The notes beneath the pieces are model-generated. The model saw only the letters and a program-made list of their open reading frames with translations, searched no databases and was not told the DNA's origin. Shown here in pieces: positions 7,592-16,736 of a DNA stretch of 32,896 nt; position 1 is the stretch's first letter; each line of letters opens with the position of its first letter. Both the position numbers and the translations under genes were made by a program. The stretch covers positions 1 to 32,896 of the forward strand of contig SHYC01000005.1 of NCBI GenBank assembly GCA_009693005.1. The letters are read 5' to 3'. This DNA is from Dehalococcoidia bacterium (lineage in GTDB: Bacteria; Chloroflexota; Dehalococcoidia; SHYD01; SHYC01).

Positions 7592-7621
7592 AATAGCGAT
7601 GACGTGCTATCAGTCGCTATT
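7592..7621. other. Hairpin upstream of the 99-aa gene
   Basis: AATAGCGA-TGA pairs with TCA-g-TCGCTATT, giving 11 bp with one bulge and a 7-nt loop. Plus-strand flank TTTCGTTTAATGTT is only weakly T-rich. It could be a 5' leader hairpin for the minus-strand gene or an operator. Confidence 0.4.
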
Positions 7622-8003
7622 TCGTTTAATGTTGTGAGCAATAAAAGGCCTGTTACGGAAACGCGTGCGGTGACCAACAACAATAATCCCATCCCACCTT
7701 TTACGGTAATGCTTCCAAGGGCAACGATACAGTCTCCAGTTTCCTCTCTGATCCCTCACCGCCTAGTTTAACGGATATCTGGTAGTAATGCATCTGCTAA
7801 TAGAATAAGACACCAGTACGGGGAGGCAACGTTCTGAGGGAACGGCGATGTGAGTCGGTAGAGCCGTTAGTCTGGGCGAGAACTCTACCAAAGGGTCAAA
7901 GGGCTGGCAGCAGGATCAAGACAGGTATAGAATATCGGGCTGAGTTCTTTTTTACCCCGGCGCTGGAACTTCAAGCCTCGACACGTAATTCAACCCGATT
8001 AGC
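7622..8003. other. Intergenic stretch without a recognised gene
   Basis: I see no coding frame worth calling here. One long-range stem, GGTAGAG...CTCTACC (7857-7863 with 7883-7889), is present, but the segment matches no riboswitch or tRNA pattern I know. A possible promoter at the right end serves the plus-strand operon. Confidence 0.5.
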
Positions 8004-8033
8004 TTGTTAGCCATGAGCGTATGCTGATAGAAT
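8004..8033 (+). promoter_or_regulatory. Possible promoter of the DUF3105/glycosylation operon
   Basis: TTGTTA, an 18-nt spacer and TAGAAT lie about 30 bp before the first gene of the plus-strand run. The match is moderate. Confidence 0.35.
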
Positions 8034-8062
8034 AATTTTGTTCACTGGGAAAGGGATTGCTA

Positions 8063-8287
8063 ATGAATAATCCGAATTGGGGCAGAAGGCCACCGCCGTT
8101 CCACAATACGATATCTTTCCTGATATTTCTCGTTCTAGCAATAATTGGCGGTGCGGTTGGGAGTTTGGTAGGGGGCGAACCAGGCGCTCGAATGGGTTTT
8201 GTTGTTTTGGGTGTGTCCGCGCTAATGTTGCCATACCGAAGATGGTTGGCTCAGATATTCTCATGGTATAGGAATAAGTCAAAATAA
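8063..8287 (+). CDS. Small two-TM membrane protein, 74 aa
   Basis: I do not recognise the family. The ATG at 8063 has GGGAAAGGG upstream and is preferred over the TTG at 8057 used in the ORF track. After a polar, proline-rich start (WGRRPPPF) come two hydrophobic segments, about residues 17-36 and 45-60, joined by a short GGEPGAR loop, and a basic aromatic tail (RRWLAQIFSWYRNKSK). This fits a small inner-membrane protein with both ends in the cytoplasm. The DUF3105 gene follows after 12 bp, so they are surely cotranscribed. Function unknown. Confidence 0.7.
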   Translation: MNNPNWGRRPPPFHNTISFLIFLVLAIIGGAVGSLVGGEPGARMGFVVLGVSALMLPYRRWLAQIFSWYRNKSK

Positions 8288-8299
8288 GTTGGAGTAGAT

Positions 8300-8932
8300 A
8301 TGTCAACCGACAGCGATAGACTGGAAAGAGATGATAGAAGAGAGGTCAGGAGGCAGGCGAGGGCGGCCAGGCAGCAGATAGATACCAGCCGGCTTAGGGC
8401 AACCAGGGCGCGTCGGATGGCGTTATTGGGCATTCCGCTGCTGATTGTAGTAGCCATTCTTGCCTACGCCGTCTTTAGCAGCGCAAAATCGAGTGTGGAC
8501 CAACGTGTTGGGCAAGAAGCACCGTTGGAGGTGGCGCAGCACGTTCCGGAGGGATCGCCCCTGGAATACAAGAACTCGCCGCCATCGTCCGGCGTCCATT
8601 ATGGTGTGACACGACCACTGGCGGTATACAGTGAGGAAGTTAATCCAGGATACTGGGTGCATAATCTTGAGCACGGTGGCATTGCGATTTTATACAACTG
8701 TCCGGAAGGGTGCCCTGACCTGGTTAAGAAACTGAACGATGAATATAGGTCCTTCCCAAATAGCAAATATGGCAGCGTTAAGCTTATCGTTACTCCATAT
8801 TCCAAGTTGGAAACTAGGCTCGCCATTGTATCCTGGGGATGGGTCGATGCAATGGAAGAGTTTGACAAGGACAGGATGATAAACTTTTACAGGGCTCACG
8901 TTGACCATGGCCCCGAAGACCTAGCGATGTAG
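8300..8932 (+). CDS. DUF3105 family membrane-anchored protein
   Basis: The 210-aa protein has a charged N-terminal helix (residues 1-38, Arg-rich, probably coiled), one membrane span at about 41-62, and an extracytoplasmic domain. That domain has the DUF3105 hallmarks: PPSSGVHYG, then YWVHNLEHGGIAILYNCPEGC with a paired Cys-x3-Cys, and a conserved end including RAHVDHGPED. The histidines and cysteines could bind metal, but no function is established that I know of. It lies between the two-TM gene and the DPM1-like gene, with gaps of 12 and 93 bp. The family call is firm. Confidence 0.88.
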   Translation: MSTDSDRLERDDRREVRRQARAARQQIDTSRLRATRARRMALLGIPLLIVVAILAYAVFSSAKSSVDQRVGQEAPLEVAQHVPEGSPLEYKNSPPSSGVHYGVTRPLAVYSEEVNPGYWVHNLEHGGIAILYNCPEGCPDLVKKLNDEYRSFPNSKYGSVKLIVTPYSKLETRLAIVSWGWVDAMEEFDKDRMINFYRAHVDHGPEDLAM

Positions 8933-9025
8933 TTGGCGGATGCCAATGCCAAGACAACATTCGGTGTGGAGACGGTCACCAGTGGAGAAGTCATTTAGTG
9001 ACCGCTCCATCAGGATGAGCAGGCT

Positions 9026-9796
9026 GTGAGTATAAAACCAGAAGAATGGCGGAGAGCGTCAAAATCCGGCAAGGTCAGTGTTACGTTGAAGGCAGTTGTC
9101 GTTACACCTACTTACAATGAGGCAGAGAACCTACCTATGATGGTGGATGCTGTAAAGGCTCTCGGTATTGAGGGATTACAGCTATTGGTTGTGGATGATA
9201 ACTCTCCGGATAAGACCGGGGAAATCGCGGACCAGTTGGCCAGGAGGTATCCGGACTTTTTTGCCGGCGTTATTCACCGGCCCCGTAAAATGGGGCTGGG
9301 GACCGCTTATATCGCAGGCTTTAGATATTGTCTAGAGCTTGGCGCGGACTATATTATCCAGATGGATACAGACCTTTCACATCCTCCCGGCACTCTGCCG
9401 GTCTTGCTGGAGATGATTAAAGAGTACGATGTGGTCGCAGGTTCCAGGTATATAAAGGGCGGGAGACTGGGAGATACTTGGGGACTGGGGCGCCGACTGT
9501 TAAGCGCTGGCGGCAATCTGTATGCCAGGCTCTTCACTGGCCTTCCCATGAAAGATGTGACGGGAGGGTTCAGATGCTTTCGCCGCGTGGCGTTAGCGAG
9601 CATAGACTTGGAAGCCGTCCGAAGCACCGGCTTCGCGTTTCAGATTGAGATAGCCTACGCCTGCCACAAAAACGGATGTTCTATCAAAGAGGTACCAATA
9701 GTGTTTAACGATAGAGCACACGGGCGATCTAAGATGTCCCTGGATATAGTATGGGAGGCCTTCTGGACGGTCTGGCGGGTGAGGACCAGATACTAA
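9026..9796 (+). CDS. Polyprenol-phosphate mannose synthase-like GT2 (DPM1-type)
   Basis: The 256-aa protein is a soluble DPM1-type GT2: VVTPTYNEAENL, VVDDNSPDKTGEI, the metal-binding QMDTDLSHPP, GSRYIKGG, and TGGFRCFRR with a RSKM segment near the end. Such enzymes move a sugar, typically mannose or glucose, from NDP-sugar to a polyprenyl phosphate on the cytoplasmic side. It lacks C-terminal membrane spans, so another protein must flip the product. The start is a GTG at 9026 with AGGATGAG upstream. The gene for the YfhO-flippase fusion starts 24 bp after it, an apt partner. The sugar cannot be read from sequence. Confidence 0.92.
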   Translation: MSIKPEEWRRASKSGKVSVTLKAVVVTPTYNEAENLPMMVDAVKALGIEGLQLLVVDDNSPDKTGEIADQLARRYPDFFAGVIHRPRKMGLGTAYIAGFRYCLELGADYIIQMDTDLSHPPGTLPVLLEMIKEYDVVAGSRYIKGGRLGDTWGLGRRLLSAGGNLYARLFTGLPMKDVTGGFRCFRRVALASIDLEAVRSTGFAFQIEIAYACHKNGCSIKEVPIVFNDRAHGRSKMSLDIVWEAFWTVWRVRTRY

Positions 9797-9820
9797 AGAT
9801 TCCCGGAAGCATCTGATTCA

Positions 9821-12800
9821 TTGTACAAGACCATACGTAGAGAGGCGGCATATCTAGGGATATTCGGCCTTGTGTTCTTTGTCCTCTTTTGGCGCGTTAC
9901 CTTAGCGGGTGGCGCGCTTCTTCCGATAGACCACCTCGCCAAATTTCCACCGTGGGTACCCGCGCCGTATCTGGAGTCCGCTCGTTCTTTAGGCGATCCT
10001 GCTGTTGCAGGTCCAAAAGAAATACAGCCCCAGAGGTTTCCCCACAATGAGCTCATGGGGGACATGATGCTTCAGAACTATCCATGGAAGACATTTACGA
10101 AAGAGTCCTACAAGAATTATGAGTTTCCACTGTGGAACCCCTATATACTGACCGGCATGCCATTTTTGGCCGGAGGGCAGAGTGGCGCGCTTTATCCTCT
10201 TAATGCAATGTTCTACCTTTTGCCGGTGGCAAACGCGTACGGTTGGTTTACGGCCCTCCACTTATTTTTAGCTGCTGGGTTTATGTACCTATATCTGCGG
10301 GTCCTGGGAGCAGCACCGGCCGCCTCACTTCTTGCCGGATTCATTTTTGCCCTCTGCGGGTTTCTGACAGTTAGCTACCAGTGGCCTATGATGGTCAGTG
10401 GGGCAGTGTGGCTGCCTATGTTGCTCACGTGCGTTGAAATGGCAGTACGCCGGTTCGAGGAGAAGCAAGTGGTGTTGGGTGGGGCCCTGCCTTGGACGTT
10501 GCTGGGCAGCCTCGGGATTGCTATGCAAGTGCTGGCCGGCCACATGGAGACTACCTTTTACGTGCTTTTCACGGTGCTTGCTTACTCTCTTTTCAGACTT
10601 ACTCTCTTGGTTAGACCCAGGTACACCAGCGTGAAGCTGCCACAGGCTGTGACAGCCCTGGCTGCGATGGCGTTCCTGGGCGTTGGCCTGTCTGCCGCGC
10701 AATGGATACCATTTGCCGAGTTGATACAGTCTAACTTTCGTTCCGGCAACGCTGCCTACAATGATGTCGCGTTCTGGGCTCTGTCCAAAGAGCAAATACT
10801 GGCTTTTCTTGTTCCGGATATATTTGGCAATCCTTCGCACCACTCCCTCTTCAACCTGTTTACCTGGAGATGGCAGGACTTTCTAACGGTTGATTCCGCG
10901 GGTCAGGCGCGGAACTATCCATTTTGGGGCACTAAGGACTATGTGGAGGGTACCGGATATGTGGGAGTGCTACCGCTGGTGTTGGCGCCCTTAAGCCTTA
11001 TTCTGGCCCGGAACCGTTATACTATCTTTTACTCTCTATACGCTGCGTTCGCTCTTGCTCTCGCCTTTGGCTCGCCTTTGTATGCTGTACTGTTCTACGG
11101 AATCCCCGGCCTCGAACAAGTACACTCCCCGTTTCGCTGGATTTTTCCCTTTTCCGTGAGCATGGCAGTTTTATCCGGGTTGGGTATGAATGCCGTTGTC
11201 AGGTCGAACCGGCGGGGACTTACGAGCGGGGTAGGAGTGGCTGTAGCGTTATCAGGCGCGCTGGTGCTGTGCGCTCTCGGCGTAAGCCGACTTCTGGCAG
11301 AAGACAGCCTGGCTCTTGTGAGCAGCGTCATGTCGGCCTCCTCCAGGCTGTCCGAGGCCTTCCCATCGCCGGAGGCGTTGTATTCGTACCAGTGGCTTAA
11401 CCTCGTCAAGCTGGGGCTTCTGCTCTTAGCTGCGGGAGCTGCCGTCGCGCTGGCAAAGAGATGGCCGAGAGTCTCGGTCGTGGCGCTTCTCGCGATCGCG
11501 GTGGTGGACCTGGGACATTTTGGATACGGCTACTATACAGTATCTGATCCCGACAGCCTGCAGGACCACCTGCCCTTTATGGACGCCCTGGACAAAGAGA
11601 ATCCCTTCCGGGTGGCGGCCTATGGTGACAGACATATTATGACACCTGACTCCGGAATGCTGCTGGGTCTTCAGGATATCCGGGGGTACGACACAGTGAT
11701 CCCCAAGCAATACGTGGAGTTCTGGAGGCTCTTAGAGGAGCCGAGTGGACTTCCTTACAGCCAGATCAATCTCCTTACCCAAGAATCTTCTTTGGACTCT
11801 CCAATCCTGGATCTGATGAACGTTAAATACATTCTGACCGCGGATGAGTTGAGCAGGCCCAATTACCAAAAGGTGTACGATGGCGAGATAAAGGTCTATA
11901 GAAATATGGACGCTATGGAGCGGGCTTTTGTAGTCTTTGATGCTAAGCTGGCAGGTAGTCCTGAAGAGGCTTTGGGGATGCTATCTGCGCCCGGGTTTGA
12001 TGTCAGAAGGCAGGTGGTATTGGAGGGGAATAACGTCTATCAACCTCCTGCTGGGGACAAGACTTCGCTTTCGAAGGTCCATGTGTCCCAGTACCGCAAC
12101 ACCAGCGTGTCTGTAGAAGTTTCCATTCCTGAAGATGGACTTTTGGTCTTGACCGACGCCTATTTCCCGGGCTGGCGGGCCAGTCTTGAGGACGGGACGG
12201 AGCTAAGGCTCCTGAGAGCGGATAGGGTATTCCGCGCGGTGAGAGTCCCGTCAGGGGAGCATACGGTAACCTTCTCCTATGCGCCGCTAAGCTTCAGGGC
12301 GGGAGCGTTCATAAGCTTTATGGCTGTGGTCGCTGTCCTGCTCGGAGGAGCGTCATGGCTCTGGCGCCGCAATTTACAGGGCGTGGCGGAGTCCTCCGGC
12401 ATAAGGAGAGTGGTGAAAAACAGCGTCACGCCCATGGCAGGACAGCTTACCAACAGATTCATAGACCTTGGATTTACCGTGGTGATGCTGCGTCTGCTAG
12501 GACCGAGTAACTACGGTAATTACGCCTTCGCGGTGGCCTTCATCGGCTATTTCTCTATCTTCACCGACTTTGGTCTGGGGACGCTGCTGACAAGAGAGGT
12601 CTCGAAGGATAAGGCGGCAATAGGTAGTTATCTGGGGAACACATTGGTCATTCGTCTCGCGCTGTGCTTGGCAGCTATCCCATTTCTGATGGGTATTTTA
12701 GGTCTTTACTCGTGGAAGTTTGGCTTGGAGAAGGACACGGTGACGCTAGCCCTTCTCTTTATGATTAGTCTTTTCCCAAGCAGCGTGGCTGCTGCCTTTA

Positions 12801-13831
12801 GCGCGGCCTTCAGCGCCCATGAGAAAATGGAGTATCCGGCGGCGGTAGCGGTTTTAACTACAATGGTCAGGGCTTCAGTGGGCCTTGGGGCCTTGTTCGT
12901 TGGCTGGGGAGTCGTCGGTCTAGGCATTGCCTCGGTTGTGGCAAGCACCGCCTCTTCTATAATGCTTGTAATAGTCTTCGTGAGGATGTTTTCTCTGCCC
13001 AGGTTAGAGTTTGACCTGTTTATGGGAAAGGACATGACGTGGACAGCTCTTCCCCTCATGATAAACAACTTGCTGAGCACTATCTTCTTTCGCATAGATG
13101 TAATGCTCTTACTGCCGATGAAGGGAAGCCAGGTCGTGGGATATTACTCAAGCGCCTATAAATTCGTTGACGGCCTCAATATATTCCCCTCTTTTATTAC
13201 CCTGGCGCTATTCCCCGTGATGTCCAGGCAAGCTCTCTCTTCAAAGGAAGGACTAATAAGAGCTTACACCAAGGCAGTGAAGGTCCTTTTGATACTGGCT
13301 ATTCCCATAACCGTAGGGACCACAATCATAGCTGACGAGCTTATATTTCTCCTGTTTGGCAGTGAGTTCGGACCCGCTGTGCAGGCGCTTCAGATACTGA
13401 TATGGTTCTTGCCTTTCAGCTATGTAAACAGTGTGACGCAATACGTTATTATCGCGGTTGGCAAACAACGATTCCTAACTGTAGCCTTTATCATAGGCGC
13501 CACCTTTAACGTTGCCGCAAACCTGATAGCGATACCTTTCTTTGGACTGTTGGGGGCCGCGGTTGTAACGGTGTTGAGCGAGCTTGTGCTGATGGCGCCT
13601 TTTATGTGGGCCGTCTGGCGCTGGGTAGGGGCGCTGGACTTAGTTGGGCTATCTATTAGACCTGCCGTCGCTACAGGTATTATGGGAGCGGTTTTGGTCC
13701 CACTAAGTCATCTGAGCATATTCTTGCTGGTGCCTATAGGAGCAGCCGTTTACGTCCTCGCGCTCTTGCTGCTCCGTACCTTCGATGATGACGACAAGGC
13801 TATTTTAAGGTCTATCTTCGCCCGCTCTTGA
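9821..13831 (+). CDS. Fusion: YfhO-type GT-C protein plus Wzx-like polysaccharide flippase
   Basis: The 1336-aa protein starts at a TTG. Residues 1 to about 860 form a YfhO-family protein: many membrane spans, the extracellular WNPYILTGMPFLAGGQSGALYP segment after span 1, and a C-terminal beta domain with LVLTDAYFPGWRASL and GEHTVTFSYAP. YfhO proteins are GT-C enzymes that use polyprenyl-phosphate sugars outside the membrane. Residues about 862-1336 are a complete Wzx/MOP-superfamily flippase with about 12-14 spans (LRLLGPSNYGNYAFA, FTDFGLGTLLTREVS, IDVMLLLPMKGSQVVGYYSSAYK). Each half has the usual stand-alone length and no stop separates them. GTG codons at 12410/12413 behind AAGGAG might also start the flippase alone. 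With the DPM1-like gene it suggests a charge-flip-transfer cassette (inference). Confidence 0.9.
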   Translation: MYKTIRREAAYLGIFGLVFFVLFWRVTLAGGALLPIDHLAKFPPWVPAPYLESARSLGDPAVAGPKEIQPQRFPHNELMGDMMLQNYPWKTFTKESYKNYEFPLWNPYILTGMPFLAGGQSGALYPLNAMFYLLPVANAYGWFTALHLFLAAGFMYLYLRVLGAAPAASLLAGFIFALCGFLTVSYQWPMMVSGAVWLPMLLTCVEMAVRRFEEKQVVLGGALPWTLLGSLGIAMQVLAGHMETTFYVLFTVLAYSLFRLTLLVRPRYTSVKLPQAVTALAAMAFLGVGLSAAQWIPFAELIQSNFRSGNAAYNDVAFWALSKEQILAFLVPDIFGNPSHHSLFNLFTWRWQDFLTVDSAGQARNYPFWGTKDYVEGTGYVGVLPLVLAPLSLILARNRYTIFYSLYAAFALALAFGSPLYAVLFYGIPGLEQVHSPFRWIFPFSVSMAVLSGLGMNAVVRSNRRGLTSGVGVAVALSGALVLCALGVSRLLAEDSLALVSSVMSASSRLSEAFPSPEALYSYQWLNLVKLGLLLLAAGAAVALAKRWPRVSVVALLAIAVVDLGHFGYGYYTVSDPDSLQDHLPFMDALDKENPFRVAAYGDRHIMTPDSGMLLGLQDIRGYDTVIPKQYVEFWRLLEEPSGLPYSQINLLTQESSLDSPILDLMNVKYILTADELSRPNYQKVYDGEIKVYRNMDAMERAFVVFDAKLAGSPEEALGMLSAPGFDVRRQVVLEGNNVYQPPAGDKTSLSKVHVSQYRNTSVSVEVSIPEDGLLVLTDAYFPGWRASLEDGTELRLLRADRVFRAVRVPSGEHTVTFSYAPLSFRAGAFISFMAVVAVLLGGASWLWRRNLQGVAESSGIRRVVKNSVTPMAGQLTNRFIDLGFTVVMLRLLGPSNYGNYAFAVAFIGYFSIFTDFGLGTLLTREVSKDKAAIGSYLGNTLVIRLALCLAAIPFLMGILGLYSWKFGLEKDTVTLALLFMISLFPSSVAAAFSAAFSAHEKMEYPAAVAVLTTMVRASVGLGALFVGWGVVGLGIASVVASTASSIMLVIVFVRMFSLPRLEFDLFMGKDMTWTALPLMINNLLSTIFFRIDVMLLLPMKGSQVVGYYSSAYKFVDGLNIFPSFITLALFPVMSRQALSSKEGLIRAYTKAVKVLLILAIPITVGTTIIADELIFLLFGSEFGPAVQALQILIWFLPFSYVNSVTQYVIIAVGKQRFLTVAFIIGATFNVAANLIAIPFFGLLGAAVVTVLSELVLMAPFMWAVWRWVGALDLVGLSIRPAVATGIMGAVLVPLSHLSIFLLVPIGAAVYVLALLLLRTFDDDDKAILRSIFARS

Positions 13832-13893
13832 GCGCGTCTACGAACGAGAAGCGAGCATATCCTCCAGCAAGGGCAGTGTCTCCAGGTCTATCT

Positions 13894-14757
13894 CTACCGA
13901 ACGCGGCCCAAAGACGATCTAACTGCGGCCACCGATGCGGCCAACCGCTCCGGGCTAAATACCTCTATCGTCAACAGCCCATCAAAAGAATGTTCTTTCA
14001 AAGCTCTCGTAAATCCGTCGAGACCCAGGATGCCGCTGCCCGGCTCCAGATGGTCTTCTCTCACGTAACCTACATCCGGCGACCCGACGCGCCGCACATC
14101 GTGGAGATGGACCTCCCTTATCCTGCCTGCATATCTACTTAATATTGATACTGGATCTAATCCTTGAACGAGGGCATGGCCGGTGTCCAGACACAGAGAC
14201 ACCCCCGAGGAAAACGCTACCGTTGCCTGCTGGGGGAATGGGTTGCCTCTTAGGTTCTCGACGCACAACCTGGCCGGCTCAAGTACAGCTGCTATCTGTC
14301 TTACGCTGTCCGCTGCTATATCTACCACCGCGTCGGACAGGCGTATCTCTGAATAACGGCGAAAATCGTCCTCAGTTATGCCCTGCTGTTCTGGGAGCAG
14401 GTGCAGCACATACGAATAAGGTTCCAGGATACTGCCCAGCTCGACAGAGCTCTTTATGGCGTCTATAGACTTCTGCCGGGCGGTGTCGTTAGCAGAGGAA
14501 AGGTCAAGATTGGCGTAGGGCAGATGTATAGAAAACGTTATTCCCTGGTCGCGGGCGATAGATCTTGCCTCAGATAGAGTCTTCCTGGTAAGCAAGGCAG
14601 GGTAAGCAGCAGCCGCGCCAAACGGAACCTCCAGGACCTGGACATCGAACTTCTTGACCGTTGAGATTATAGTAGCAAAAAAGGATGGCAGGTGGATATC
14701 GCTGATGCCTTGCAGTCCTTCGCCGGTAATGGCCTCCAGGGCAACTCCTAGCAGCAT
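13894..14757 (-). CDS. Sugar isomerase/AP-endonuclease-2 superfamily TIM barrel
   Basis: The 287-aa protein belongs to the xylose isomerase-like TIM-barrel family (AP_endonuc_2). Putative metal ligands occur in the expected places: LCVENLRGNPFP, LCLDTGHALVQG, EVHLHDV and LTIEVFSPE. Such proteins isomerise or epimerise sugars or act on inositols and AP sites, so the substrate cannot be given. AAGGAAC precedes the ATG. It follows the Pit gene by only 12 bp on the same strand, an unusual partner for phosphate uptake, and converges on the flippase fusion. It is distinct from the true endonuclease IV at 4626. Confidence 0.85.
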   Translation of the reverse strand: MLLGVALEAITGEGLQGISDIHLPSFFATIISTVKKFDVQVLEVPFGAAAAYPALLTRKTLSEARSIARDQGITFSIHLPYANLDLSSANDTARQKSIDAIKSSVELGSILEPYSYVLHLLPEQQGITEDDFRRYSEIRLSDAVVDIAADSVRQIAAVLEPARLCVENLRGNPFPQQATVAFSSGVSLCLDTGHALVQGLDPVSILSRYAGRIREVHLHDVRRVGSPDVGYVREDHLEPGSGILGLDGFTRALKEHSFDGLLTIEVFSPERLAASVAAVRSSLGRVR

Positions 14758-14769
14758 GTTCCTTTTCTG

Positions 14770-15774
14770 TTAGAAGAAAAAAGAAAGGAGGTTGAATGAT
14801 ACGAAGGCGATGACTGCTGTGGCGGGTATGGTCAGCACCCAGGCTAGCACCATCTGCCCGGCAACGCCCCATCTAACCGCTGAAAACCGTTGTACTGAAC
14901 CGACTCCCATTATGGCGCCCGCGATGGTATGGGTTGTGCTGACGGGAATCCCCAATGCCGCTGTAGTAAAGAGTGTGGCTGCGCCGGCGGTCTCAGCGCT
15001 AAAGCCCTGGTACGTTTGAAGCTTGGTGATTCTCAGGCCCATTGTTCTGACTATCCTCCAGCCCCCTGAAAGAGTGCCCAGCGCTATGGCCAGGTGCGCT
15101 GCAAGCACCACCCAGAGTGGGACGTAGAATTCCGGGCCTAAATATCCTGAGGTAAAAAGCAGAACCGCTACTATTCCCATGGTCTTCTGCGCGTCGTTGG
15201 TACCGTGGCCGAGGCTAAAGGCCGCGGCAGAGGCTAGTTGGCCGACGCTAAACCATCTGCGCACCTGGCCTTGGGAGAAACCGCGAGACAGCCAGGTTAT
15301 CGCGACGATGATGAGTAGACCAACAGTCATGCCTATTACTGGAGAAAGAACAATGAATAAGCCTATCCTTTCAACGCCCTGGACGATGACCGCTTCCATG
15401 CCCTTGTAGGCGAACGCAGCGCCGACAAAGCCACCGACCAGAGCATGGGAGGAACTGGAAGGAAGGCCGTAATACCAGGTTATTAGGTTCCAGGCTATAG
15501 CACCCGTTAGACCGGCGAGGACCACATGTTCGTTGATGGCTTCAGTCCTTACTACGCCTTTTCCGATGGTGTTGGCCACGTTGAGCCCGAAGAACAAAAA
15601 GGCGATGAAGTTGAAAAAGGCCGCCCATACAATTGCCTGAGATGGAGTCAAGACTCTTGTGGAAACTACTGTGGCGATAGAGTTAGCAGCGTCGTGAAAA
15701 CCATTGATAAAGTCGAAACACAGGGCAACGAAAACTATGAATACTATAATGACCAGATGAGGGTCAACAGACAT
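14770..15774 (-). CDS. pit: Inorganic phosphate transporter, PiT family
   Basis: The 334-aa membrane protein has the two inverted PiT signature repeats: GFHDAANSIATVVSTRVL near the N-terminus and LGHGTNDAQKTMGI in the second half, plus the SSSSHALVGG and STTHTIAGAIMGVGS segments. PiT carriers import phosphate (often as metal-phosphate) with H+ or Na+. About 10 spans are predicted and the length is normal for bacterial forms. GGAGAC lies ahead of the ATG. The DUF47 accessory gene is 26 bp upstream, the standard Pit-accessory pairing. Confidence 0.95.
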   Translation of the reverse strand: MSVDPHLVIIVFIVFVALCFDFINGFHDAANSIATVVSTRVLTPSQAIVWAAFFNFIAFLFFGLNVANTIGKGVVRTEAINEHVVLAGLTGAIAWNLITWYYGLPSSSSHALVGGFVGAAFAYKGMEAVIVQGVERIGLFIVLSPVIGMTVGLLIIVAITWLSRGFSQGQVRRWFSVGQLASAAAFSLGHGTNDAQKTMGIVAVLLFTSGYLGPEFYVPLWVVLAAHLAIALGTLSGGWRIVRTMGLRITKLQTYQGFSAETAGAATLFTTAALGIPVSTTHTIAGAIMGVGSVQRFSAVRWGVAGQMVLAWVLTIPATAVIAFVSFNLLSFFF

Positions 15775-15800
15775 TCTACTTACGTCTCCAGTTTTTCAGC

Positions 15801-16430
15801 TTAACCATTCTTGACCACAATCCCTTCAAGAACGTTTGCCACATCCTCACAGCGGTCTGTAGCTGTCTCAAGCTGCTCGTATATCTCTCGCCACTTTATT
15901 ATCTCCATAACATCATATTTGCCGTCGTCAAAAAGCTCCGCCAGAGCGTGGAGGAGAACCACATCGGCCTCATTTTCCAAACGGTTTATCTCTACACCAT
16001 GCTTCAGAATACTCTTAAGTTCATTGGGATGTTTCAAGATAGATATAGCTTTTTCGACTTCCTGAGTGGACCGGACTATAACATCTGCAAGTTCTCGCGC
16101 CCGCACAGTGGGAGCGGAGATCTTGTAGATTTGCATCGTTACAGCCGCCGCTTCGATGAAGTCCATAATATCATCCAGTCTCTCGGCGATGGCTGCTATG
16201 TCTTCACGGTCAATAGGGGTTACAAATGTCCTGTGGAGATTGTCCATGACCTGGTGAGTTAGAGTATCACATAGATGCTCATACTCTCTGATTCGGGCTA
16301 CCTTTCCCTCAACTCCCTCCCAGTTGTCCAGCAGAGACTGGAGCTCTTTGGCGGCCATCACGGTGGTTGCAGCGTGTTTCTCGAAGAGATCGTAGAACTT
16401 TTCTTCCCTTGGAAGAAATGGAAACCTCAT
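15801..16430 (-). CDS. DUF47/PhoU-like Pit accessory protein
   Basis: The 209-aa, all-helical, soluble protein is a DUF47 (TIGR00153-type) member: an EEKFYDLFEKHA start, EHLCDTLTHQVMDNLHRTFVTPIDREDI and LDDIMDFIEAAA, with the acidic helix repeats of PhoU folds (EYEHLCD, NRLENEADVVL). DUF47 proteins accompany Pit transporters and are thought to modulate their activity. AAGGAG lies 10 nt ahead of the ATG. It is first in the Pit operon, behind a long leader and a near-consensus promoter. Confidence 0.93.
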   Translation of the reverse strand: MRFPFLPREEKFYDLFEKHAATTVMAAKELQSLLDNWEGVEGKVARIREYEHLCDTLTHQVMDNLHRTFVTPIDREDIAAIAERLDDIMDFIEAAAVTMQIYKISAPTVRARELADVIVRSTQEVEKAISILKHPNELKSILKHGVEINRLENEADVVLLHALAELFDDGKYDVMEIIKWREIYEQLETATDRCEDVANVLEGIVVKNG

Positions 16431-16736
16431 TTAATTCATGCTCCTTGTAATTGGTATTAGGGCAAACTTATCCACTTAAAGTGCCTAGCTCTCGTTTTGT
16501 CTTCGACATTTTGTTTGTCTGATTTTGGCAGAAACGCTAGCACCGGACGGCTATCTCTGGACAAGTCCATCTGGACAGACCAGATGAAGCTAACAAGGCT
16601 GCTTCGGGGGAATATTTTGCTTTGCGCGGCAGAAAAAAAGGGCAGGCCAACCGCTGTCTCTATTTCTGACAGTATATAGCTAGGTGTAACCCCTGGCTTG
16701 AGCGGTACGCGCTGGAATACAAAAACCACCGATGGT
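16431..16736 (-). other. About 300-nt leader of the Pit operon
   Basis: If the promoter at 16737-16765 is used, the transcript has an untranslated leader of about 300 nt. It contains a perfect CATCTGG-acaga-CCAGATG hairpin (16568-16586) and CTGTC/GACAG repeats near 16660-16673. No known riboswitch class is recognised. ORFs drawn through it have no support. Confidence 0.4.

Noticed and set aside
10325-10843. 172-aa minus-strand ORF
   Set aside because: It is a shadow of the YfhO-flippase fusion with biased, motif-free sequence.
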